Source: Hysterangium stoloniferum
Taxonomy: Eukaryota > Basidiomycota > Agaricomycetes > Hysterangiales > Hysterangiaceae
Direction of reading: 5' to 3'
Length of the DNA: 64,000 nucleotides
Assembly (NCBI GenBank): GCA_015178975.1
Contig: WHVD01000100.1
Coordinates: forward strand, 1-64,000
The notes below the pieces were generated by a model. It made no database searches. It had not been told where the DNA came from and saw only the letters and a program-made list of their open reading frames with translations. Numbering within the stretch: the stretch's first letter is position 1; every line of letters starts with the position of its first letter. The position numbers were made by a program, and so were the translations under genes. Positions 49,731 to 59,790 of this stretch are shown here, one piece after another.

Positions 49731-50909
49731 CACCCCTAGGACATATTTACCCACTCTCATCCACAGAACCTTCCACAATCCATGATTTCCTGGATGAACA
49801 TTTGTCCATAGGTTTTATCAGACCCTCAAAGTCTCCTTTTGGAGCTCCTGTTCTGTTTGTCAGAAAAAAGGATGGATCCCTTAGACTATGTGTTGATTTC
49901 AGAGGACTCAATGCTGTCACAAAAAAGGATAAGTATCCACTTCCACTTATATCTGATCTGCTCCATGCTTCATGGAATGCCCAGATTTACACCAAAATAG
50001 ACCTCAAACACACCTATAATTGGTCTGGATCTCTGTGGGCAATGAATGGAAAACCACTTTTAGAACCTGCTATGGGGGCTTTGAGTGGTTGGTAATGTCC
50101 TTTGGACTCACCAATGCTCCATCTGTTTTTCAATGTTTTATCAATGACATTTTCTCTGACATGCTCAATGTACGCATCATTGTTTACTTGGACAACATTC
50201 TTATCTACTTTGAGAATCCTGTGGAACATGACAAACAGGTCCGTGAAGTTCTCCAGAGACTCAGACAACATGGTTTATTCACGAATGGTAAAAAAATGTA
50301 CTTTTGACATGGACTCTGTGGAATACCTGGGTTTCATAATGAGACCTGACAGACTCCACATGGATGAAACTAAAGTGCAAGTCATCAAAGATTGGCCAGA
50401 ACCCCGAAAAGTTAAAGATATACAATCCTTCCTTGGCTTTGCCAATTTTTACAGACAGTTTATCTGCAGATATTCTGACATCACGGTTCCCCTTACCCAT
50501 CTTATGCATAAGGATACTCTGTGGAATTTTAATGATAAGTGTCAAAAGCTTTCAATCTTTTAAAAAATTCTTTTTCATCAGCTCCAATCCTGTCACACTG
50601 GAAACTGGACTTCACGCTCATTGTCAAAATGGACACCTCGGACTATGCATTTAGAGCCATTCTGTCTATCCAGGACTCTGACTGAGAAGTCCACCCCATG
50701 GCTTTTCTGTCCTGGACTTTCACCGGAGCAGAGCTCAATTATAACATTCATGATAAGGAACTCCTGGCAATTTTTTCAGCTTTCAAAACATGGTGACACT
50801 ATTTGGAAGGCTGGGGAACTCCGATTGACATTGTAACAGATCACAAAAACCTGGAATACTTCTCTACTACAAAACTTTTGACCCATCAGCAGGCCCGCTG
50901 GTCTGAATA

Positions 50910-52501
50910 CAGTGAGGGACAAAACCCTTCCAATGATTTTTAGTTGTGCAAAGATTCTTGAATAACTCAAGAACCACTGTAGATACACACCTGAAATTTG
51001 GTGGTTGGTTAGGTCTACATGTTATCTATATGCCCTTAAAATATTATGACATAAGCATTAGTATTTCCCATGCTCTAAATAAAATAATAATAAAATCACA
51101 TTGGAAGGGTTTTGTCCCAGTCATATGATTAACACAAAACCTTATTGATTATCAGCAAATAAGGTTTTGTTTAATCATGTGACCTGTCAAAATTAGATAT
51201 ATATATAGTTGTTCACTTTCTAGTTCAACAACATCCCCACAACTCAACATTCTACACCATGAAAGCTCTTACTCCTCCTCAGGTTAGCCACAATCTCATT
51301 TTGTTCAATAAGGGCAAGTCTACTTCTCAGATCTCTGCAATCACTGGCAGAGATCTGTTTACTATATCCAGAATTCACTTTACCCATTGCCCATCACTTG
51401 CCAAAGCACCTGGTGGCCATCCATGCAAGCTTTCTCCCTCAGATATTCATTATTCCCTCTAACAAATCACTTCTCAGAAGGCAGAACATGCCATTGAGGT
51501 GACCAAAATCCTTCAAAATATGACTGGACAGTCCATTTCAGTGAAGACTGTTCATAGAGCACTCAAGAAGGCTGGAATGAGGGCTGTGGTGGAGAGAAAA
51601 GGCCTTTACTCTCTAAGAGACATAGGAAGGCAAGGATAGACTTTGCTCTGGCACACAAGGACTGGACTGTGGATGATTGGAAGAGGGCTGTTTGGTTAGA
51701 TGAGACAAAAATCAATTGTTTGGAGTCAGATGGGGGGAAGTAGGTGTGGAAAAAGGCAGGAGAGGGGCTCAGTGATAGGGTGGCTGAGGTTACAATCAGG
51801 TTTGGAGGGGGAAATCTGATGTTGTGAGGCTGTATGTTGTGGGAAGGACCAGGATATTCCACCAAAATTGATGGAAGGATGGATGCTGACCTTTATGTTA
51901 GCATTATGGAAGATGAACTTCAAGAAATCATGGAGTATTATGGCAAGAACACAGGAGGTGTGGTCTTTCAGTAAGACAATGACCCCAAACACAAGAGCAA
52001 AAAGACCACCAATTGGTTTAAAGACAATGGATTTGTGGTCATGGTATGGCCACCTCAGTCTGCTGACCTTAATCCAATTGAACACCTCTGGTATTTCCTC
52101 AAAAGGAGGCTGGGTGGCACCCAAGAGTATTCATGAGTTGTGGGAGAGGGTTCAGACAGAGTGGGAGAAGATCCCTGCCTCTACTTGTCAGAACTTGATA
52201 GAGAGTGTGCCTAGAAGGGTTGAGGCTGTTTTGAAGGCCAAGGGAGGCTATACCAAGTACTAGATTGTTTAATTTGTATTTTTTATATACCAGGGACAAA
52301 ACCCTTCCAATGTGATTTTATTAGTGTTTTATTTATAGCATGGGAAATACTAATGCTTATGTCATAATATTTTAAGGGCATATAGATAACATATAGACCT
52401 AACCAACCTCCAAATTTCAGGTCTGTATCTACAGTAATTCTTGAGTTATTCAAGAATCTTTGCACAACTAAAAATCATTGGAAGGGTTTTGTCCCTCACT
52501 G
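50910..52501 (+). mobile_element. Tc1/mariner-like DNA transposon, 1592 bp
   Basis: Terminal inverted arms of 211 bp (50910-51120 and 52291-52501) differ at only a few positions. Ends read CAGTGAGGGACAAAACCC, and a TA target duplication flanks the element (50908-50909, 52502-52503). It interrupts the RNase H region of the gypsy element. Each arm carries an inverted copy of its own terminal 20-odd bases at its inner edge (51096-51120 and 52291-52315). A broken transposase lies between the arms. Confidence 0.93.
51259..52263 (+). pseudogene. Tc1-like transposase, inactive
   Basis: Starts MKALTPPQVSHNLILFNKGK with a helix-turn-helix region (TSQISAITGRD), then SVKTVHRALKKAGMRA. The DDE core is readable across frames: VWLDETKIN (first D), then DNDPKHKSKKT preceded by a stop where glutamine is expected (second D), then PQSADLNPIEHLWYFLKRRL (third acid). 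At least four in-frame stops and frame changes occur, so it cannot encode active transposase. The arms are still nearly identical, so it may have been moved by a related enzyme. Confidence 0.88.
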
Positions 52502-53615
52502 TACCTATCAGCTTTCAATATGACTATCCACTTTCGACCCAGCCATCTCAGCGGCAAACCCGACACTTTAACTAGATGATGGGATGTCTATCCTAAAGAG
52601 GGGAGCAACGACTATGCCATGGTAAACCCACACAACCTGAAACCCATTTTCACGAATCAGCAACTTACTGCATCAGTCCACACGACTTTCCTCATCCATC
52701 CCATTGTCCATGGAATTATCATTATGGATATTGAGAAGTTACATCAAGATATTCTATTGGCAATTCTGCTAGACCCGATAACTAAAGCACAGCTTGACAA
52801 TCCTGTGGACCCCGATCAACCCCAGTGGTCTCTTGATCAGCATGGTTTCATTAGACTTCTATGTATGTACTGGACTCCAACAGCCTCCACCTCAGGATCC
52901 TTCAGTACAAACATGATCATCCACTTTCTGGACATTTTGGGTACAACAAAACTCTATCATTAATAAGAAGAGAATATACTTGGCCCAGACTCTGTGGAAT
53001 CGTTAAGTACTATTGTAAATCTTGCACTACTTGTCCCCACTCAAAATCTCAGCGACACAAGCCATACAGCCTTTTGAAACAACTCCTGGTACCAGAATAC
53101 CCATGGAATTCTATCTCTATGGATTTCATTGAACACCTACTGGATTCTGAAGGCTTTTCTGCCATTCTAGTCATTGTTGACAGATTCTCAAAACAAGGTA
53201 TATTCATCCCTACATATGATACAATTATGTCTATGCAGTTAGTGGAACTTTTTATTATCCATGTATTTTCCAAGCATGGAGTTCCATCCCATGTAATTTC
53301 CAATCGAGGATCAGAGTTCATATTTCACTTCTTTAGATCCCTCAGGAAATCCTTGGACATGAAATTACATTTCACGTCCAGACATCACCCGGAAGGTGAT
53401 GGACAAACTGAACACGTCAATCAGACATTGGAACAATATCTCTGCATATATTGCAATTATCAACAGGACAATTGGAAATCCTTGTTACCACTTACAGAAT
53501 TTTCTTACAACAATGTACCCTCGGCCACTACTGGTGTTTCCCCATTCTTTGCAAATAAAGGATATAATCCAAATATTACAGTACATCCAGAATGAAATTT
53601 CGCCTCTGCTTGTGC

Positions 53616-54140
53616 TATGAAGAGTGGTGGAAGTTCTAACCGTTCTATATGTATATGAAGAATATCAACCGTTTAGGTACAACACAACAATGTATTGACT
53701 ATCTAAGTCTAATATAGACCAAACATGTATTGACTGTTTAGTTCAATACAGTCGAGTGAATTAGCTATCTAAAGTAGAATAGAGAGCTAAAATGAATAAA
53801 GGAGAATTGACTGTAAAGTACAATTTTGAATGACTACTCGAGTGTTGAAGAGAATAATGAGAGAGTCAAATAGCAGAGTAGCATGGATGTAGTCCGTGCA
53901 GATTGAGATAATGGTTTGAGTTTCAACTAGTATAGTTCGAAACTCTGATTGCGCTAGTAGTTAAAGCCCATTTGTGATGGTCGAGACGATACCCCAATCA
54001 CAACTTACAGGACAATGCATAGGCTGTCGAACTAAATATATGCATATGATAAAATAGAGAGAAAATAGAAATAATAATGGAAATATAGCGTGGGCTCTTC
54101 TGGACTATATTTTGGAGTATATTTCACAGTATCTCTCACA
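53616..54140. mobile_element. Recombinant LTR, TGTGAAGAG subfamily, 525 bp
   Basis: Closely related to the LTR at 46560-47197 (same GTGGTGGAAGTTCTAACC start, same CTCTCACA end) with an internal deletion of about 110 bp. The left flank is gypsy integrase and the right flank is the N-terminus of a minus-strand Tc1 transposase. No target duplication is present (left TGTGC, right CTAGG). Its first bases are degenerate (TATGAAGAG). Confidence 0.85.
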
Positions 54141-54253
54141 CTAGGGATAGTAGACTTGCCAATACCAAGTTTGGAGGCAATATGATGAGTGGAGATACCA
54201 TTAGAGGCCAGAGAAAGAATGTTTTCTCTCAGAGTAGAGGAGATTAGGTGCAT
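54141..54253 (-). pseudogene. Second Tc1-like transposase, N-terminal remnant
   Basis: On the minus strand from 54253: MHLISSTLRENILSLASNGI then STHHIASKLGIGKSTI, a typical helix-turn-helix DNA-binding start of Tc1 transposases. It is cut off at about 54141 by the recombinant LTR. The catalytic part is absent from the window. It is a different subfamily from the element at 50910. Confidence 0.75.
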
Positions 54254-54315
54254 TGGAAATTATGAAGTTCTAAAATGATTAGCCTTGGTTATATAGCTTG
54301 GATTCAGGTACTCAT

Positions 54316-55530
54316 TGTTACGACCAGAATTCCTGCCAGACTCTGGGCACTAACTTATACACACCCGTGCCCTATACGCACCCATTATCCAGCTTCGTCT
54401 ATGTGTCGTGATGAGAGCAGAGAGCTGTATGGTTGGGTAGGGGGAGAGCTTAGCTCTCCGCGTATGCGTGGGAAGACTCGCCGCTCGGGAGGGCGGGTCC
54501 TCTCTCGCAGTACAACTCTCACTCTCACTTAACACTAGATTAAACAATCTATAATTACTAAATTTGATTCATTGATTAACCCAAATCTTCAATATGGGGA
54601 AGGGTGGGTGGGAGAAATAAAAGGAAGAACTAATGAATGATAATCCGTGAAAGGATGCGAAATTTTAGATACTGTACTGACAAAGATGTCGTAGGAAACA
54701 AAAGGCGTGCGACTCCTTCATACGCTCGGCTGGACGTTGAGTGCCGAACTACTCCCGGCACGCAGGGATCGTGCGGCACTCGATACTATCAGTTTACTGG
54801 AATTCCCACCAGACTCCGTATGTCAGAGTTGTCTACATTCGTCTTTGTTACATTGTGTTTCAGTCACCAGAAAACCCACTGGACTCTGTCTCTGTCTATA
54901 TCTGACCTCATCCCACACATCAGTCACGACCCCGCTCAAAAAACCCGTCACCCCTCTAACAGAGCCCTGTTCCCGTTTTAGTCAAATGACCTGTCACAAT
55001 TCGGACTCCACTTCCACTCCATTTCCCGTTATGGTTTATTATTTGTCACTATTCAGACTCCGCTCCGTTCCGTCCCATTCCTAACACCAAACTTGGTGTT
55101 TGCTATTCCTGTTTTATGTTTTGCTCATTTTGTTTCATCATTACTGGATTCGGTATGACATTCACTCCACGGTCTATTTAAACTGGCAGATGTTGTACAT
55201 ACAATCCAGTCAGAAAATCAGTTTAGATTCCCCCCAGTAATCTAATACATTTTCTGCTCTAAACTCCTACTTGAATTACACCGTTCACACTAGTCGGAGC
55301 CCACGGGCTCTGGTGCATCTATCTCTCTCACCAATCTCGACTCACGACCCACAACCTCCGACCTATGACCTCTCGACCCACAACCCCCACCTGGACTCCC
55401 CGGGATTCCCATCTGCCTGTCTGAAATTGGACAATACAATCTAGCAAGGGCACAGCCTATAAGCTGAAGCCAAGTCCTACCAGATATCCTGCAGGTTTCT
55501 CCGGAAACCCGCCCTGTATGTATCCTAACA
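54316..55530 (+). mobile_element. Solo LTR, TGTTACGACC family, 1215 bp
   Basis: Same family and orientation as the LTR at 45390-46226, starting TGTTACGACC and ending TATCCTAACA. A perfect target duplication CTCAT (54311-54315 and 55531-55535) shows it is a solo LTR inserted into the Tc1 relic, not the 3' LTR of the gypsy element upstream. It is longer because of an extra insert at 54390-54786. Confidence 0.9.
54390..54786. mobile_element. Unclassified 397-bp insert inside the solo LTR
   Basis: Absent from the sister LTR at 45390. A 4-bp TATC occurs on both sides (54386-54389 and 54787-54790). No terminal inverted repeat or coding frame is evident, and the first half is GC-rich. It could be a fragment of another LTR or a non-autonomous element. 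Confidence 0.55.
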
Positions 55531-55837
55531 CTCATTAAGGTACCAAACCTTAATCAAACCATTTATTAAGGTTTGATTAAGTTTTGATATGGTGAAATAT
55601 TAGATTTTAATATTTTCTGATACTATTCACAAAAGTATTCTGAAAAGTTATTATATTAAATTACATATATCTCAATGAATATTGATGGTAATTACATAAT
55701 TCTTTTTTTGTTGCATAGCCACAAATCAAACACTATGTTTGATACATCAATACTTTGTTTATATTTGTTATTGCTCTCAAGTTATTCAGCAAACAATCAA
55801 AAAGTGTAAAACATTGGGACACTTTTGTAAGTCACTG

Positions 55838-56414
55838 TATGTACATACTGTAAATAGATCAAATATATCTTATTTTGAGCAGAGAAGTTCTATTTTCCAT
55901 TCCAACTCTTTGTAAAGCTCCTACTCTCACATCAGGGAAACCTCTGCCTCCTCTTTGTCTTTTCTAGGCATCTCTCTTTCTCTTTCTGCCTGATCAGCTC
56001 TCTCCTGTTGTTCAGCAATCTGCTTAAGTGAGCCTGACTGACCAGCAGACCCATAAAAATATTGCTCCCACATGGTCCATTGAAGTTTTGATGTCTTCAA
56101 CTGTATCCGGGTCAATTTTGAGGTTATCAGACAATAAGAACTTTGAATTCCCCTGTCCTAGTGTCTCTGGACTAAGTTGAGGTTAGAAGAATTGAAAATA
56201 GAAATTTAAGATCACTCACTAGGCAATAATTGTCACTACATATGCTCCTGTGACTTCTGTAAGCTCTCGGCACTATCAAACCATATTACATAGAATGACT
56301 AAAGAAATGAAACTGTGTTAGTACCTTTGATATAATTGTTCCAGCTCTTTTGTAGTATTTTTCTGATCTCAATCATTTAATATAAAATTGACTAGAAAAG
56401 GTAATCAGAAAGAG
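55838..56414. other. Intergenic with an unexplained short frame
   Basis: The minus-strand frame at 55927-56115 contains KQIAEQQERADQAEREREM, a short charged coiled-coil-like stretch, probably a relic. No start or splice context could be defended. Confidence 0.35.
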
Positions 56415-56935
56415 CTAGAAAGAGTAGGATTGATTCATACCTTTCTTATCAATAAAACCCATCCTCTTGTTCGACGCAGGCCCCACATCTGTTGCCTGTA
56501 TTTCCCCATCTTCATCTGCACCCCACCCCTTCGCATCGACGATTACAAGGCTCGAACCGTAGAGACTTTGGGCCTCTTGGAGATATGGGCCTCCGCTCCA
56601 CCTGATCAACCCTTTGTTCAACAACGCATTGCCTTTCAGGATTTCATGCCCCCCATAGTTTCTGGTCCAAATCGTCGCATTGTGTGTTATCGTAGGCGGT
56701 GTCGCCTTCCAAAGTTCGCAGGAGGACCTGGTATGAACTCAGGCTCCTGGCAACGCTCCAGACCATGTCCAGCATTGTGGCGGTTAAGGTCGGACGATGT
56801 GTACGAATGCCAATAAGCTGGCGAGCATAGTAGGGCTATCGCAAATAAGGCTAAACCAATGCGAGGAAATGCTTGATTTCTCCTTCCCCGTTTGTATATA
56901 TGACTAGGCCTTGGACGCTCTCCCAAAAACCTCAA
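56415..56935 (-). pseudogene. Amidohydrolase, truncated N-terminal fragment
   Basis: From the ATG at 56935 a membrane anchor appears (RIGLALFAIALLCSPAYWHS), then a short stem with PEFIPGPPANF, then in another frame ITHNATIWTRNYGGHE and NALLNKGLIRWSGG, then SLVIVDAKG. From memory this is the start of membrane-anchored fungal amidohydrolases (N-terminal composite domain, NATIWTG..., VDAKG). A frame change occurs near 56700. The metal-binding HxH motif and the whole catalytic barrel are missing, so it is a relic. Confidence 0.65.
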
Positions 56936-58188
56936 ACAAAGTGCAGCTGCAATGATCTATATATACTCCAAAAAGTTGTAAAAGACTAGAAAGGCTTTAA
57001 GCGAGAAAATGAACTCGATTAACAAGCCCACATGCTAAGCCAAGTAGTCGGCCATCTGGGGTCCCAACTACCAAGAGCCCACTTGGGCGATAACAATGGC
57101 TTGAGAGAAAGGTCTCAGAAGATCAACCGATGGTCAACATTGAGTGCTTAACCATTTTAAGCAAACGCTCCTTTAAGAGACTGCAAATAAAGGAAAAATG
57201 GTTTGAGGATGATCCTTCTTCGTGCACAAACAGCACTTCTTCAGCGAAGAACAAGAGACGCATGTTGTAAGCACCCTTGGTTGACTGGTTGCTTTACGCT
57301 ATAGCCATATCCCGTGGATAGTGCAGAAAGGTCAAATTCTTGCGAATCTAGTCACATTACCACCTTAAGGGGGAAAATCCGTAAGTTTGTGGAATCCCGG
57401 ACGTGCTATATCACTCGCCAACACTATGATTAGTCCAAAACGCATTCCTTTTTATGTGTTGCATATTGGATAGAGACAATATATGTAAGAATGTCACAGA
57501 AAAATCTTGCGTTGGCGGTCAGTAAAGGGGTTAAGAACGTTAAAGGGTTTAGATTCTGGAAGACGGCGCAACGGATCAGACTCGCGAGCACTCGTGAGGG
57601 AAGGTGAATACGATGGATAAGCAGCGTGAATGAATGACCTCAGGGGGGAGATTGATTTCATGGAAGGACTGAATTACAGGAAGCATAGGATAAAATGTCC
57701 GTTGCTGGGATATCACGCCAAGCAGTAAAATCTACCAATGTCTGATTTACACCACTCCCTTTCCATCACCACATCCCCAGTGACTTCACTCTGTCACTGG
57801 CATCTAGAGAAAATCCCAGAGCGCTTCAGCAATACTCCTAAATCTCAATGTTTTGGATCCAATACGGAGGGGTGTCACAATTATGATGGTAATGAGGGGA
57901 GGAAATATTCGCTAAATTGGACGCAGGAGGAGCGTTTCTGACCCATCCATTGTGCTTCAGTATCGACAAGCAATACGAGCTGGATAGGACCGAACGACCA
58001 GTGAACGGATTGGCGATGAGGAGTAAGAGGGAGTGCGAGACAGTTTTCAAACGTGAAAAGTCTTCCAAATCGGAGGGGTGATTGCAAAAAATCAGGTGGA
58101 CCGAAAAGTGAGAAAAATTTCAAGAAAGCGTTTACTACATTTTCCGCCCGTATTTTCCTGCAGTAATATTCTGGGTTGGGAGAAGCTG
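56936..58188. other. Intergenic; no supported gene
   Basis: Only short frames without motif. Nothing repeated elsewhere in the window was noticed. Confidence 0.5.
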
Positions 58189-59790
58189 CTATGAGGGACG
58201 TGATGGTTTGGATTGTGCCAGCAAAATTAATAAACCCGATCGATAGGGGAGTTTGAATCGGAGGATAACTAGAAGGGGAAGGTAAGTTGAGATATCAATT
58301 GACAAAAGTGCATGCACAACGTGCCGTAGACACAAAGCAATAAACGAGGCAATTCGACTAATCTTCTTGACGTCGTCTGTCAGCATTACCCTATTAGCGA
58401 AGAATCTATTCACGGCCAGTCCTTTGTCCTCGAGGAACAAGGCAAGGTCAGGGTGTCGTGATGGAGTCCCAATCGTGGTATCGAGGGCGATATCCAATAA
58501 TGCCTCAGAGAAGATATGAAACCGTGCATCCTGTTGAGAACATGTTGTGGAGACGCTCATATGGTGGCATATAAAGTCAAGCCTGTCTCTGTTGCCATAC
58601 GATGATCTTGAGTCGAATTTGGCATGGCTTGAGTTAGCTCGGTGTGAAGAATGCTGACAACACATCCTACCGTTTTTGCAGCCAGAATTCCAAGTAATCA
58701 TGAATAGCATCCAGCTCCTTGAATGATAGCTTACGTAAATAGCAAAGATTTGCCGCGAGAAATGCAAACGTGGAAAGGGGAAAATGGTCCAGTTCCCACG
58801 AGGCAGCGAGATATCGAGCGAAAATTACAACGAAAGTGGATAGAACCTCCTCATAATGAATGTGCAATTGTTCCCTCATCAGATTCCAATATAGTGCTGA
58901 TATAATATCACGCGGCACATGATCCCGTGTGGAATCACGGAAAGCATAACCTAAGCATTCTAATATAATGTGATCGTCCCAGCGTCCACGGAGTAAGGGG
59001 AGCGTGCGAAAAAGGCCGGACGCCCGTTCTCGAATACAAATTGGGTAGGATGATCTGCGAAAATGTTCAGGGTTGGCGATAAACTCGCGTAATAGATGGC
59101 CACTCGTACCGCATTAGATCAACTGTTTCTTGCAAGATTATTCCAAGCATTCGCGCGGACGGACGTTTGTAAAGTCTGCCAGCAACTTCATAATGCCGAT
59201 TCACCTTTCGGTCATAGAACAATAGCTTGACAAACGACAACGCAACCTTTGAGTGATAAAGGAATATCCGGCCAATTCGTTCCTGAACGAGTCCACAAAA
59301 ATATCCAGGTTCAATCTCAGCTTCTGTGTCAGTAGTCGTTTCGCTAGCATCCCAGTCAAAGTTTGGGTTCCTGTTGGATCCAGAGCCGTCTGGGACTATA
59401 AACACCTTTGGCGGATAGCGGCATGCCGCCTGACCTCGGCACTGTGGAAATCAGGTATTGGGTGGGTGAATAATGATAATAATCGGTTTCAATCAATGGA
59501 CGGCCCACAATTTCGCCTATCCAAATGGAAATCTGTTCTTTAGACAGCTGGATATGACCAACAAACTCGTTCCCCTGTAGGCATAACTCGTGGCCTGGTT
59601 CGTCGCAACTCCATTGCTCACGGAGCATGTTGTGGGCGTTCGTTATTCTCATGATCTCGTCGTTATTCGGCTGAAAGTCGGCAATTGTGACTGCTGCAGG
59701 GAGTAACCCTATAACGTCGGCTGTCCGAGTTATCTCGTCCATTTCGTAGGTATTTGGCAGGGAATCGGTAGTAATGGGAATGGTTATCAA
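58189..59790 (-). pseudogene. Unrecognised gene, probably frameshifted
   Basis: Long protein-like stretches run on the minus strand from an ATG at 59790: ITRTADVIGLLPAAVTIADF, GHIQLSKEQISIWIGEIVGR, then GRIFLYHSKVALSFVKLLFY and QETVDLMRYEW, then REFIANPEHFRRSSYPICIR, RDIISALYWNLMREQLHIHY and FKELDAIHDYLEFWLQKR, ending near 58189. The content is helical and fungal-looking, but no domain is recognised. The change of frame near 59105 has no splice sites to explain it, so there is a one-base lesion or error there; other joins look like introns. Could be a working gene if the shift is an error. Confidence 0.45.

Larger units (their letters stand above)
46261..53605 (+). pseudogene. Ty3/gypsy Gag-Pol, dead, with three insertions
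   Basis: Gag starts at 46261 (MPPRRKVHAQ). After an LTR insertion it resumes with NKLSTFLMQCHF, SYLSGSALKWFE and FGPYDLTGEAENSL, ending in a CCHC zinc knuckle (CLLCRKPSH then VPEC) with an in-frame stop inside it. The protease motif is ALIDSGLTHCFLD. Reverse transcriptase follows another LTR insertion: PFGAPVLFVRKKDGSLRLCVDF, then YLDN where YLDD is expected. RNase H ([27 protein letters not shown]) is cut by a Tc1-like transposon. Integrase has the HHCC finger and SMDF, VISNRGSEF (D to N) and GQTEHVNQTLEQYL. It ends at 53605 without chromodomain or 3' LTR. Frameshifts also occur near 50030, 50307 and 50545. Confidence 0.93.
54141..55837 (-). mobile_element. Right half of a Tc1-like element carrying a solo LTR
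   Basis: The transposase start at 54253 reads leftward, and the element's right end is at 55837 (CACTTTTGTAAGTCACTG, followed by TA at 55838-55839), a usual Tc1 terminus. A solo LTR sits between them at 54316-55530. The left half is lost at the recombinant LTR. Around 55545-55590 is a short palindrome (AAACCTTAATCAAACC with its inverse). Confidence 0.7.

Noticed and set aside
52861..53595. Intact 244-codon integrase as an active gene
   Set aside because: Although open, the second catalytic acid is asparagine (SNRGSEF) and the frame is an internal fragment of the dead gypsy element.
54316..55530. 3' LTR of the gypsy element that starts at 45390
   Set aside because: It has its own perfect CTCAT target duplication and is separated from the integrase by a foreign LTR and Tc1 sequence, so it is an independent solo LTR.
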